The position numbers and the translations under genes are program-made. The notes under the pieces are model-generated. The model was not told the DNA's origin. It searched no databases and was given only the letters and a program-made list of their open reading frames with translations. Of a stretch of DNA of 64,000 nt, positions 52,164 to 62,700 are shown in pieces (the stretch's first letter is position 1; the number at the start of each line of letters is the position of its first letter). The DNA is from Clostridiales bacterium (GTDB taxonomy: Bacteria; Bacillota; Clostridia; Monoglobales; Monoglobaceae). The DNA lies in the NCBI GenBank assembly GCA_019419865.1, contig JAHZIG010000007.1:79066-143065 (forward strand), given 5' to 3'.

Positions 52164-55100
52164 GTGTATCTGGCATATTTATTGGCAATATTATTTATTA
52201 TGGCTTTTTTCGCCTTGCAAACCCAGCTTGACGTCAAATGGGAGAACGTTGGCGGCGCGGCTGTGGAAGAGAGCGGAAAAAAGAGAAGGAAAAAGGCGCC
52301 CGTCCTTAAAAACGCCGAGACTCAGAAGGATATTAGTATTAACGTATTCATAATAGCGGCCGTAGTTATATTTGTGATAAGACTTCTGTTCGCCGCTTTT
52401 ACAAAGCCCTATCCTTCGGATATGTCATGCTGGATGGCGTGGGGAAACAGACTGCTTGAAAACGGTCCGTCCGGTTTTTATGAGGAAGGATATTTTTGCG
52501 ATTATCCGCCGGGCTATATGATAGTTCTGTCTTTATTTGCGGCTTTAGGTAAAGCGGTTACGTTCCTGCAAAATAACAACGAGCTTCTCTATAAGCTTCC
52601 GCCGGTACTTTGCGATATGGGGCTTATGATAACGGCGTTTGTTATCGGCTCGAAGGAGATAAATAGAAAGAGCGGATTAATACTCGGCATACTTTTTGGC
52701 GTGTGTCCGTTGTTCTTGATAAACTCGGCTGTTTGGAGTCAGATCGAATCGGTTTTGGCGCTGCCGCTTGTTATTTCGCTGTATTTATTATACAAGAAAA
52801 AATATATTCCGTCCGCGCTATTGTACGCCGTGGCAATATTGCTTAAACCGCAGGCGTTGATGGTCGGACCGGTATATCTGTTCGCGGCTCTGTGGTCCGT
52901 TAAAGAAACGAAGAGCGTCAAGGCGCTCCTTCAGATGCTCGTTACCGGACTTGTCGCCGTATACGTAGTTATGATACCGTTTAATAACGTCTGGGCTACG
53001 GACGCGGGATTTTTCTCGAAGCTGATAACTTCGCTTAATCCGTCGTGGCTTATCGAGAAATATATGTCGACCCTTTCTTCCTACAGATATTTTTCTGTTA
53101 ACGCCTATAATTTCTGGGGTTTGATCGGATTTAACTGGAGGAGTATAGACGGCGCGGGCGCGCTCAGCTCGTTTGCAAGCGTATTTAATGTACTGTCTAT
53201 AATTATTGCGGTTCTTCTCGGTTTATATATATTCGTTAAAGTAAAGAATCGCGGCAGTAAGCTTTTCCTTACGGGATACTTTATCGTGGCGTTCTTGTTC
53301 ACCTTTGGATTAAAGATGCACGAGAGGTATTTGGTCACGGCGATAATACTCCTGTTGTTTGAATATATGTTTTCCAAGAACAAGCATATTCTATATGCGT
53401 TCGTGCTGATGGCCGCGGCTAATGTGTTGAATGTAGAGAGCATACTTAGGTATCAGGTAATATTCTCGAGCGTTCAGCCTCCGTATTCGGTCGTTGGACT
53501 CGCTTCGTTTATAGAAGTCGCCGCGTTCTTGATCTCGGCGGGAATAATATATTACGATTATATTTTAAAGCCGGAGACGGTCAATTCCCAAAATCCGGGA
53601 GCTTCGGCTATCGATAGGATAACCTCGAAGATAAGCGGCTGCGCGCTGTCGGCGGTAAATAAGATACAGAACGGCTTTTATAGTGTAACAAGGAGCGGAA
53701 AACCGGAACTTGAACCGGTCAAGAGCGAGAAGATGCTTCGTATGGATTATATAGCGCTCGCTATTATAGTCGTATTGTATTCGATCTTGGCGTATGTGAA
53801 CTTGGGTTCTGTGCATAATCCGCAGACATTCTATCAGCCGGAGAGAAGCGGAGATTCGTTTACCGTGGAGTTCGATCAAGTCGAGAATATTGAAAAGATA
53901 ACCTATTATCTCGGCGTCGGAAACGTCGGCGACGAGCCTACGATGACGCTTGAGTATTCGGTCGACGGAAATACCTGGCACGATCTGAGCGAGGAGTGTA
54001 AGCTCGAATCCGTATTTAAGTGGGAAGTCCTGGATTCCGAATCCTTTAGCGCCAGATACGTAAGAGCCGAGGCGGATTCGACCGAGTACAGAATGTTTGA
54101 AATAGCGTTCTGGGGCGCGAATAACGAGCTCATACAGATTAGTAACGTAACCGGTACGGGAGACGCCGAATACGGCAACGTTGCGGACGAGCAGGAATAC
54201 GCTCAGTATGAGACTTCATATATGAACAGCACGTATTTCGACGAGATATATCATCCGAGAACAGCGTACGAGCACCTGCATATGATGCCCTATTATGAGA
54301 CGACTCATCCGCCGCTCGGTAAGCTTATCATGGCGGTCGGTATCGCTATATTCGGAATGACTCCGTTCGGCTGGAGATTCACGGGCGCGACTTTCGGCAT
54401 ATTGATGCTGCCGCTTTTGTACGTGCTGCTTAAGAAGTTGTTCGGCAGAACGAGATACTCTGTGATCGGAACGGCGCTGTTCGCGTTCGACTTCATGCAC
54501 TTTTCGCTGACCAGGCTCGGAACGATAGATTCATATCCGGTCACGTTTATCATAGCGATGTATCTGTTTATGTATCTGTTTGGTAAACGAGCCGCGGAGT
54601 ACGCTAAGGAAAACGCTGCGCAAAACTTCAAAAATCCAAGGATAATGCTTAAGCTGATAGGAATATTGGCGCTCAGCGGTATTTGCTTTGGTCTTGGCGC
54701 GGCGTCAAAGTGGACGAGCATGTACGCGGGAGCCGGATTGGCCGTAGAGCTTCTGCTGATACTGATAAACGTTTATATGACTTTGCCTAAGAAGGATAAG
54801 AAACTATTTATAGGCTTCGTGCTGAAGATATGTTCAAGCTGCTTGGTATCGTTTATATTGGTGCCCGGACTCATATATCTGCTGTCATATCTTCCGATTT
54901 CCATGGTCGAGGGATATCCGGATCTATGGCACACGATGCTTAATAACCAGGAGTATATGTTTAATTATCACAGCAATTTGACTGCGACTCATCCATATTC
55001 GTCCAAATGGTATCAGTGGCCGATAGACTACAGACCGCTCTGGGCTTACAGCGCGCCTGTTGAAACGGTCGGGTCCGAAAATATAGGTTGTATATCTGTT

Positions 55101-55484
55101 TTCGGAAACCCGCTGATCTGGTGGACGGGTATTGCGGCTGTAATATATTCGGCGATCGTTGGAATAATCAAGAGGGATAAAAGGGTATTATTCTTGATGG
55201 TCGGACTTGCCGCGCAGATAATACCTTGGATGTTTGTGACCAGATGCGTGTTTATATACCATTTCTTTGCGAGCGTGCCGTTTATGATCATACTGATCGT
55301 ATACGCTATAGCGGATCTGGAGAAACGGTTCGGATGGTTTAAACATTTGACCCATATATTCATCGCTCTATGCGGTCTGCTGTTCGTCGCGTTTTATCCG
55401 GTACTGTCCGGAATGACTATCACAAAAGAATATTCGGATACGTGGCTCAGGTGGATGTCGTCTTGGGTGTTCCATAACAGGTAA
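52164..55484 (+). CDS. Double GT-C glycosyltransferase: N-terminal GT-C module, discoidin-like domain, C-terminal protein O-mannosyltransferase
   Basis: A 1106-residue multi-span membrane enzyme with a GTG start and GAGGTAAG ribosome site. Residues about 60-475 form a first GT-C module with about ten helices; the Asp in PSDMSCWMAWG (residue 86) and YPPG (114-117) are where GT-C enzymes place catalytic loop residues. Residues about 550-660 are a soluble F5/8 type C (discoidin-like) beta-sandwich (FTVEFDQVENIEKITYY, LEYSVDGNTWHDL). Residues about 680-1106 are a PMT (GT39) module with the Asp-Glu pair at 693-694 (YFDEIYHPRTAYEH) and THPPLGK. PMTs transfer mannose from a polyprenyl-phosphate to Ser/Thr of proteins during export. 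The doubled layout suggests two glycosyl-transfer steps or a duplicated ancestor. Substrates may be the Thr-rich surface proteins of this window; that is inference. Confidence 0.83.
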   Translation: MYLAYLLAILFIMAFFALQTQLDVKWENVGGAAVEESGKKRRKKAPVLKNAETQKDISINVFIIAAVVIFVIRLLFAAFTKPYPSDMSCWMAWGNRLLENGPSGFYEEGYFCDYPPGYMIVLSLFAALGKAVTFLQNNNELLYKLPPVLCDMGLMITAFVIGSKEINRKSGLILGILFGVCPLFLINSAVWSQIESVLALPLVISLYLLYKKKYIPSALLYAVAILLKPQALMVGPVYLFAALWSVKETKSVKALLQMLVTGLVAVYVVMIPFNNVWATDAGFFSKLITSLNPSWLIEKYMSTLSSYRYFSVNAYNFWGLIGFNWRSIDGAGALSSFASVFNVLSIIIAVLLGLYIFVKVKNRGSKLFLTGYFIVAFLFTFGLKMHERYLVTAIILLLFEYMFSKNKHILYAFVLMAAANVLNVESILRYQVIFSSVQPPYSVVGLASFIEVAAFLISAGIIYYDYILKPETVNSQNPGASAIDRITSKISGCALSAVNKIQNGFYSVTRSGKPELEPVKSEKMLRMDYIALAIIVVLYSILAYVNLGSVHNPQTFYQPERSGDSFTVEFDQVENIEKITYYLGVGNVGDEPTMTLEYSVDGNTWHDLSEECKLESVFKWEVLDSESFSARYVRAEADSTEYRMFEIAFWGANNELIQISNVTGTGDAEYGNVADEQEYAQYETSYMNSTYFDEIYHPRTAYEHLHMMPYYETTHPPLGKLIMAVGIAIFGMTPFGWRFTGATFGILMLPLLYVLLKKLFGRTRYSVIGTALFAFDFMHFSLTRLGTIDSYPVTFIIAMYLFMYLFGKRAAEYAKENAAQNFKNPRIMLKLIGILALSGICFGLGAASKWTSMYAGAGLAVELLLILINVYMTLPKKDKKLFIGFVLKICSSCLVSFILVPGLIYLLSYLPISMVEGYPDLWHTMLNNQEYMFNYHSNLTATHPYSSKWYQWPIDYRPLWAYSAPVETVGSENIGCISVFGNPLIWWTGIAAVIYSAIVGIIKRDKRVLFLMVGLAAQIIPWMFVTRCVFIYHFFASVPFMIILIVYAIADLEKRFGWFKHLTHIFIALCGLLFVAFYPVLSGMTITKEYSDTWLRWMSSWVFHNR

Positions 55485-55505
55485 ATACCGATTTAGGAGA
55501 GCGTC

Positions 55506-55528
55506 GGCAGGGGCTGTAAAAGCCCCTG
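55506..55528 (+). terminator. GC-rich hairpin after the mannosyltransferase-like gene
   Basis: GCAGGGGCT-GTAAA-AGCCCCTGC is a perfect 9-bp stem 21 nt after the stop codon. There is no T-run, so termination is plausible but not certain. Confidence 0.5.
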
Positions 55529-55587
55529 CGACGGACGTTACCGATATGACTTCGAAACGGCGACTTCTCCACCGAGCCGTCCGATGA

Positions 55588-55731
55588 AAGAAAACCGGAA
55601 TATCAGTCGGAAGCAAAGCAGGATTTACAATTTTAGAATGTTTTTCGCCGGCTGGCGAAGAAACCGCAGAAACGTTTCAGCGGTTAGTGAAAAAATTGAT
55701 CGAACAGGCAGGGGAAGAGTATGAAGATTAA
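55588..55731 (+). pseudogene. Possible gene remnant overlapping the 4Fe-4S gene start
   Basis: An open frame of 47 codons with a coding-like composition (KTGISVSGSKAGFTILE... then GEETAETFQRLVKKLIEQAG) runs from after a TGA at 55585-55587 to a TAA at 55729-55731. It overlaps the start of the next gene by 11 nt, as genes in an operon often do. No start codon or ribosome site fits, and no upstream extension is visible, so it looks like the surviving 3' end of a deleted gene. I do not recognise the family. Low certainty. Confidence 0.3.
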
Positions 55732-56551
55732 GAAATATTTGCCGCCGCTTGTTATGTGGCTCGCCTTTGAAATGATTGCGGCGATATTGTGGCTTACGCT
55801 GGATAATATTTTTTATCTTTTCAATTTCTCTTATATCGGCGTTGCGATTGCAGTCGGGTTAGTTTTATATGGGCGGAAGAAAAAATACGCCCGGAATATA
55901 GTACAGTTTGCAGTCGGTCTATATATGCTTGTATATCTGGGTTTCATTTGCCGGGAAAATATGCAGATAGAGGGCTTTTGGTATTATCTTTTCCTCGGCG
56001 TATTCGAGGCCGCTACGATCCATTATGTCGTAGCAAAAATTTTCGGTCCGTTACTGTTTGGGCGCGGATGGTGCGGCTATGCTTGTTGGACTGCGATGGT
56101 CTTAGATTTGCTCCCATTCAAGGCGCCCGCTACGCCCCGCAAAAATTGGGGAATTATCCGCTATTTTGTTTTTGGCGCTTCATTCGTATTCGTCAGCTTG
56201 CTTTTTATTCTTGAGGTTCCAAACAAGGACGACGTTATGCGGTGGAGTTTTATTATTGGAAATATCCTCTACTATACCGTTGGAATTGCCGTCGCCTATA
56301 TATGTAAGGACAACAGAGCATTTTGTAAATATATTTGTCCGATTACTGTTTTTTTAAAGCCGGCGAGCTACTTTTCGGTTTTGCGCGTTAAGGTAGATGA
56401 AACGAAATGCGTTTCATGCGGGAAATGTGAAAGAGTATGTCCTATGAATGTTGAAGTACCGAGCAATTCCAGAAAGAAGAAAAACGGAACGGAATGTATT
56501 TTGTGCATGAAATGCGTGGAAGAATGTCCAAAAAGCGCTTTGGAATTGTAA
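55721..56551 (+). CDS. Membrane 4Fe-4S ferredoxin-type protein (NapH/YccM-like)
   Basis: A 276-residue protein with about five to six membrane helices (residues 8-195). The Cys-containing loop GRGWCGYACW is equivalent to the conserved GRxxCGxxCP loop of NapH/CcoG-type proteins. Two C-terminal 4Fe-4S motifs are CVSCGKCERVCPMN and CILCMKCVEECPKS. Such proteins pass electrons between the membrane and soluble ferredoxin-like carriers; the partner is unknown here. AGGGGAAGAG precedes the ATG. The DNA is plainer in codon use and shows Lys/Asn-rich stretches less like its neighbours, and an apparent gene remnant lies directly upstream, so the locus may have been rearranged or acquired. Confidence 0.82.
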   Translation: MKIKKYLPPLVMWLAFEMIAAILWLTLDNIFYLFNFSYIGVAIAVGLVLYGRKKKYARNIVQFAVGLYMLVYLGFICRENMQIEGFWYYLFLGVFEAATIHYVVAKIFGPLLFGRGWCGYACWTAMVLDLLPFKAPATPRKNWGIIRYFVFGASFVFVSLLFILEVPNKDDVMRWSFIIGNILYYTVGIAVAYICKDNRAFCKYICPITVFLKPASYFSVLRVKVDETKCVSCGKCERVCPMNVEVPSNSRKKKNGTECILCMKCVEECPKSALEL

Positions 56552-56828
56552 CATAGAAAAGCTTGCCGATCAGTCGACGGTCAAGATAAACGGCGCATAA
56601 ACGCGCCGCTGTCGGCGGTCGCGTTCGGTTTTGCATAAAGAACGATCAAGCGGTTGCCGAAAGTAGAAGATTTGCTATAAACGAGCTGAGTTTTTGGCAG
56701 AAGAGATTGAAAATAATTTTAATCGAAATTAGGACAATGTTAAATTTGAATTAAACGGCGATATTTGTTGTCATTATATCGGTATAATGATATAATTACT
56801 ATAAATTTAAAGAAAGGCAGATGTGGTT
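56552..56828. other. Intergenic region before the clostripain-like gene
   Basis: About 277 nt with no gene. Its right half is AT-rich and holds the promoter at 56768-56796. Confidence 0.6.
56768..56796 (+). promoter_or_regulatory. Sigma-A promoter of the clostripain-like gene
   Basis: TTGTCA (56768-56773), 17-nt spacer, TATAAT (56791-56796). A second TATAAT at 56783-56788 lacks a well-spaced -35. Confidence 0.7.
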
Positions 56829-59675
56829 ATGAAAAAGAAGGTAAACAGGTTTTTAGCGGTATTCGCCTCTATATGTATTTTAGCCGGGGCTTTTCCGGTT
56901 ATAGCGGCGGCTGAAGTCGATACGACGCCCGACGCTATAGTGATAACGCCCGAAGAAAACGAGGCGGCAAGGCTGTACGATCCGATCGAAGGCAGCGAAT
57001 GGACGGTTTGTATCTATCTATGCGGGACGGACCTTGAGAGCGGGGGCGGAGCCGCGACAAACGATTTGATCGAGATGATAGAAGCCGACATCCCCGACGA
57101 CGTTACCGTGCTGATAATGACGGGAGGAACTGTGGTGTGGAATCCTTACGGAGCTGATGCGGAGGCGGTCGAAAGCGGGTTGATACCCGCGGATTCGTAT
57201 GTGGAGCCGGACAGCGAACATACTCAGATCTATTTAATGCAGGACGATGGTATGACCTTGATCCATACATACGACGAGAATATGAATATGGGCGACGCTA
57301 ATACGTTGGCGGAATTCTTTGAATTTGCGCTGGCGTACGCTCCGTCCGAACATCTGATGACTTCGGTATGGAATCACGGCGGGGGTCCGCTGAGCGGAGT
57401 AGCCTCAGACCAGTACACCGAAGAAATGATATCTATGGTCGACGTCGGCAGAGTCGCGGAGGCCGCGGCGGGAGCGAGAGGCGGAGACAATATCGACATA
57501 TTCGGTTTCGATACCTGTCTGACGTCTAATATTGAGACCGCTTATCTCCTTTCGCCGTATGTGGACTATATGGTCGCGTCGGAGGAGACTGAGCCGGGTA
57601 GCGGTTGGAATTACCTGTGGATGGACGCTTTCAATGAAACTTCCGATCCTGTTGAGATAGGTAAGGCGATCGTAGACGCGTATGCTAAGACCTACAGCGA
57701 AGAACTCGAATGGGCGGACGCAAAGGATATCACCCTTGCGCTCACGGATCTGTCGCAGATACCCGAGCTGTATTCAGCTTTTAACGTTATGGCTGATGAA
57801 CTTTGGCAAAAGATGCAAGATCCGGAGGAATACGCGGATATTTCGCGTGCTGCTGAAAAATCGCAGGCGATGTATAACGGTCAGATAGGTATGATAGACT
57901 TGTATGATTTCGCCAGCTTAACGTTGGACGATCTCGAATCTGCCGACGACGTTATCGCCGCGCTGGGAACGCCCCCCGGAACAGACGAAGCTAATTATGT
58001 AGGCGAGACGACCGGAGATTCGCCTGTCGTCGTCTACAGAGGCACAGGAGAATCATACAGTAATTGTATCGGTCTCGCGTTTTTCCACCCGACGGTGAGC
58101 ACGCTTATCGGTACCCAGAACGCCGAGGCGGCGGAATACTATGCGCAGATCTACAGAGATATCAATCTCAGCGACGTATATGCGGATTATCTGAACGAGC
58201 TTTTACTCAGAACGGATAGTCTACAGACGTTTACGGGCGATATGAATATAGGCTACAACAGAGAGACTAATAACTTCTATATGCAGGTGGACAGTATAGA
58301 GGATTCGTGGGCGCTCAATTCGGTAAACTTCCAGTGTAATTATACAAGGACTAATGAGGACGGTTCCGAGACTGTATTCGAGCTCGGTTCCGACGCCGTA
58401 ATGGAAGATTGGGATAACGCTTACTTCGAGGAACAGTTCGACGGTCAGTGGTACAGTTTAAACGGGCAGGTATTCACCGCTAAAGCCGAGGATTACTCGG
58501 GGGATATAAAGTTTACTATTCCCGTAGTCGTTGAAGGCGATGGATATTTATCGCTAATGACCGCATATTATGATTCTGCATATGACGTTACATATATATA
58601 TTGTATATCGGGCGTCGCTGCAGACGGTAAGACGGATAGGACGTATGTCCCGCAAGGCGATTTTACGTTTTCGACCGTATTGATGGAATATGGCAGCGAC
58701 CATTACGAGCTTAACGATCCCGTAACTATAGCGGAACCCGATCCGGAAGATCCGGAGACGTTTGGCGGCGCGTATATTCTTCCTATAGAGCGAGTATATC
58801 TTACATCCGGAATGAACGCGTTATATACGCTGTATTTCGCGGCGACCGATATAAAGGGAAATATGTACCTGTCGGATCCGTGCGAATCCGTATTGGTAGA
58901 GACGTTCAGCGAGCTTGAGATAGAGCCTATCCCGACGCAAATATATACCGGCGAGCCTGTGGAACCGGAGATATGGCTGTTATACGGCGACGGCTACTTC
59001 TACGACGTGCTGGACTATGATATAGTATATGAAAATAACGTAGAGATAGGTACTGCGACTGTGACGCTTACTTCAAACGATCCCGAATTCCCGGGTCAGC
59101 TTTCCGCCACGTTTGAGATAATGAACGCTCAGGATATTCTATCGGACGTATATGAAAGCGACTGGTACTTCGACGCGGCGCACTATATGAATGCAAACGG
59201 TCTTATGACCGGCGTTTCGGATAAGGTATTCGCTCCCAACGATTTGATTACGAGGGGGATGTTCGCGCAGATACTTTATAGAATAGTGGGAGAACCCGAG
59301 GTTGAAGCGTATTCGACATTTACGGATGTGTCTGCGGACGAATATTATGCCGACGCCGTAGCGTGGGCGCAGTCCGTAGGCGTAATCAACGGCATGACCG
59401 AGACGGAGTTTATGCCTGATAACTATATAACCAGAGAAGAAATTGCGGCCACGATCTATAGATTGGCGTCTTATGCGGAGTTCGACGTCAGCGCGACGGC
59501 GGATCTGAGCGTGTTTACAGATAACGTTGCGGTATCCGATTGGGCGCGCGAGAGCTTGAGCTGGAGCGTAGGTTACGGAATCGTTTCCGGGAAAGAAAAC
59601 AATACGCTGGATCCGCAAGGGAACGCTACCCGAGCGGAAGCCGCGGCGATGCTGCAAAGATTTTTGGAAGCGTAA
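56829..59675 (+). CDS. SLH-anchored clostripain-like cysteine peptidase (family C11)
   Basis: A 948-residue exported protease. Signal peptide about 1-27 (ending VIAAA). The C11 domain spans about 55-480. The catalytic His is residue 183 in SVWNHGGGPLSG and the catalytic Cys is residue 230 in FGFDTCLTSNIETAY; ASEETEPGSGWNY follows as in clostripain relatives. Family members cut after Arg or Lys and usually self-activate. Residues about 480-770 are beta-rich, of unclear identity. Three SLH domains close the protein (about 774-948; GVSDKVFAPNDLITRGMFAQ, EFMPDNYITREEIAATI, TLDPQGNATRAEAAAML). Start uncertain: the GTG at 56823 is nearer to the AAAGG site, but the ATG at 56829 gives the more typical signal peptide. 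Confidence 0.88.
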   Translation: MKKKVNRFLAVFASICILAGAFPVIAAAEVDTTPDAIVITPEENEAARLYDPIEGSEWTVCIYLCGTDLESGGGAATNDLIEMIEADIPDDVTVLIMTGGTVVWNPYGADAEAVESGLIPADSYVEPDSEHTQIYLMQDDGMTLIHTYDENMNMGDANTLAEFFEFALAYAPSEHLMTSVWNHGGGPLSGVASDQYTEEMISMVDVGRVAEAAAGARGGDNIDIFGFDTCLTSNIETAYLLSPYVDYMVASEETEPGSGWNYLWMDAFNETSDPVEIGKAIVDAYAKTYSEELEWADAKDITLALTDLSQIPELYSAFNVMADELWQKMQDPEEYADISRAAEKSQAMYNGQIGMIDLYDFASLTLDDLESADDVIAALGTPPGTDEANYVGETTGDSPVVVYRGTGESYSNCIGLAFFHPTVSTLIGTQNAEAAEYYAQIYRDINLSDVYADYLNELLLRTDSLQTFTGDMNIGYNRETNNFYMQVDSIEDSWALNSVNFQCNYTRTNEDGSETVFELGSDAVMEDWDNAYFEEQFDGQWYSLNGQVFTAKAEDYSGDIKFTIPVVVEGDGYLSLMTAYYDSAYDVTYIYCISGVAADGKTDRTYVPQGDFTFSTVLMEYGSDHYELNDPVTIAEPDPEDPETFGGAYILPIERVYLTSGMNALYTLYFAATDIKGNMYLSDPCESVLVETFSELEIEPIPTQIYTGEPVEPEIWLLYGDGYFYDVLDYDIVYENNVEIGTATVTLTSNDPEFPGQLSATFEIMNAQDILSDVYESDWYFDAAHYMNANGLMTGVSDKVFAPNDLITRGMFAQILYRIVGEPEVEAYSTFTDVSADEYYADAVAWAQSVGVINGMTETEFMPDNYITREEIAATIYRLASYAEFDVSATADLSVFTDNVAVSDWARESLSWSVGYGIVSGKENNTLDPQGNATRAEAAAMLQRFLEA

Positions 59676-59688
59676 ATTTATTGAGATG

Positions 59689-59722
59689 GGCGCGGCGGAT
59701 TACTGTTACCGCCGCGTCTTTA
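59689..59722 (+). terminator. Terminator of the clostripain-like gene
   Basis: GCGCGGCGG (59690-59698) pairs with CCGCCGCGT (59709-59717, one wobble), followed by CTTTATTT, 14 nt after the stop codon. The next gene starts only 28 nt later, so partial read-through is likely. Confidence 0.75.
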
Positions 59723-59749
59723 TTTAAATTTTTGATATAGGAGGAACAG

Positions 59750-62700
59750 ATGAAAGCCAAACTTGTTTCATTGTTATTTACCGCCGCGCTTTTGTTTGTC
59801 GCTGTAGACGGATACGCTATGCCGGAAGATATGTTTTCAGAGCTTGAGCTGCAAAATGTCGACGGATTCTATACCGTATTGACGGATATAGATGGAGAAG
59901 CGTATATGCTGGATGGGATTTTGAAAGCGAATACTTTAGAAGAGTATGAAGCGGTCGAATATATCTCGTCGTATGAGATTTGTTATAACGGCGACGTCGT
60001 GATAAGCGTCGCTTTGAACGATATTGTATCGGATGAGAACGTTGTTTTAAGCGCCGACGGAGCGCTTATGCCGAACGGATATTATGCGGCCGAATTTACG
60101 CTTTCCGAGACGGAAAACACAAAAGTATTTTTGACCGGTCTTTCCGATACTAACCTGCAAATGGTACAGGAGCAGTTAGTAAACGCTAAAATAGAGAATT
60201 CTCAGTTTAAATTGGAATCGCTTGATTTTATAGATACCGAAAAGACGAATAAACCCGACGATGGAGACGATCTGCTGTGTTGGGCGGGTTCCGCGGCCGA
60301 TATGCTTCAATATACGGGTTGGGCGGCCTTGGCCGAAGAAGGGTTTAAGAACGAGGACGACTTATTCGATCTGCTTGTAAGCTCTTTTACGGACGCGACG
60401 TCTAATCAGATTTGCGGTATCGAATGGTTTTTTGACGGAACCTGCATATCGCAAGGTTTAGATGGATGGTCGCAGGTTAGAGATTATGGAAATACAGGGA
60501 ATTATCTTCCCCAATACACTTTTGATAAGCTGACGGAGACGATACCCGTGATGGGATCGATAGAAAATATGGACGAGGTAGCCGACGCGCTTTCGTCGGG
60601 CTGCGGCGTCGGTCTAATGTTGGGTTGGATGACGGATGAAGGAGTCAGATACGGCGGACATTCTATTACGACGTGGGGATATATTATGGACGAGGATTAT
60701 GCTCCAGGCGCGCCAGAACGTTATCTGGCGCTGATAGTATCCGATTCGGATTCGGATATGCCGAGCGAAGGCGACAGGCGATCCGCTCCGAATATTTTAA
60801 GCGTTTTAAATTTGACTCCGTACGGCGACGGTTTAAGCTGGAGATTGGAAGGTTATTTCGACGGTTCGGGAGTGGTCGAATCGTTTGTAACGCTTGAACC
60901 TTATAGCGAGGAAGTTCCTTATGAGACCGATCCGGACGCGTCTATGGACAGGAGAAAGAACGCGGACCTAAGACCTGAGATCAATATGGTCTCCGACGAT
61001 GGTTTGGATATGTCGACTAAATTTAAAACCGTATATTCCGGCGATAAATTATATGTGGACGGTCTTGTTGAAAATTATGGGGTAGCTGATTATTACGGCA
61101 ATATATCGTATAGATATGAGCTTAAACGCCCCGACGGATATGTAGAACGCGAGGCGGAGGGGAATTTGAATTTGCCGGCGCTTGGATATCGAAATATGCA
61201 TATTTTTTATCAACCGGTAGAATTCGATATAAACGGATTAGCGCCCGGGGATTATATTATAAGTTTTGAGATCGCGACCGACGACGGCGCTACTGAAGCG
61301 TATTATTACAATAACTGCTGCGAATACGATTTGAAAATAGTCGACGAGCATATTGACGCTGACGCGCTGGGACTTGCAGTGTCGGCAGAGGCCGGCGAAA
61401 CGAGTTTTGAAGAAACAACGATAAATCTTGAATACTCCGGACTTGAGGAGCTGGAAAGAGAACTCGGCGGCAGAGAAGCGGAATACGTATTATATCAGGC
61501 GTATCTTGAGGGCGGCGAATGGACGATGTGGAGCGAAGCGAGCAGGGTAAAAAGCGCGGCCGAGCTGCCCGAATCATGGTTCGCCTATGCGAACGGGTCT
61601 CAAACTAAGTTTAAGCTGGCGGTACATATAACAGACGATACTCTGCCTCCTGCGAGCGTTGAATCCAACGCGGTAGACATAATATATTCAAAGCCGCAGG
61701 TTATTACGGATGAAAGCAACACCGGAGATTATACAAAAATCTCGCGCGGAGAGAAGAACTTGGCCGACGGCGAGCTTTTTGCGTTTAAAATTCAAAATTT
61801 ATCTTCAAATAACGCGACGCTTGAAGTTAAAGCGGTAGTTTACGCGAGAAATGTAAACGGCGACGAGATAGAGCTATTGAGCAGAGACGTTACGCTGACG
61901 GACGTCGGCGAGATTTCCGAGGTAATAAGCTTCGATTCATGGTCGCAGGAACTTAGAGGGACTTACGATATATACGCCTGCGCTCAGAGTATTGACGGGT
62001 CGATTAGATATACGGAGGCGCGGCTTGGAACTATACGGATACAGGAGGACGTATCTTTTATCGTCAGTACGGCGGAGGACGTTGCGGACGACTGCGACGG
62101 TTTGGTATCGCTTAGAGAGGCGGTAGCTTACTTAAAGGAGTTCGGCGACGAGGGCGATAAGATAACTGTCGACGAGTCTGTCGCCGAGGCGGGCGCTGTG
62201 GAACTAAGTTCGCCTGTAATTGTAGATTCGGAAATAGTTATGGAGCTTGGCGGATTGAGTCTGCAGGGTTATGCGGAATCGCAGCTTATAAAAGTTACCG
62301 AAACCGGACGGCTTAAGCTTTACGAGGCGACGCTTAATATGGGATACGCCCAAAACGGCGGCGGGATCGAAAATAACGGCGGGAGCGTTGAACTGGATAA
62401 TTGCGCCGTATACGGCTGCCGGGCCGACTCGCGCGGCGGAGGTATATACAGCGCGGGCGGAAGCGTGACCGTTAAAAATACCTATTTGGAAGGCAATACC
62501 GCTGGTTACGGCGGAGCCGTATGCCTTGATAAAAACGCCGAGTTGAACGTATTAAACTGCAGCTTTATGTTGAATTCGTCGAACGGCGGCGCTGTTTATA
62601 ATAACGGCGGCGAAGCGGTAATAGTTCGTTCGACTTTCACCAATAATACGGCGTCTTACAGCGGAGGCGGAGCGGTAACTTCTTTTGGGGATACGACGCT

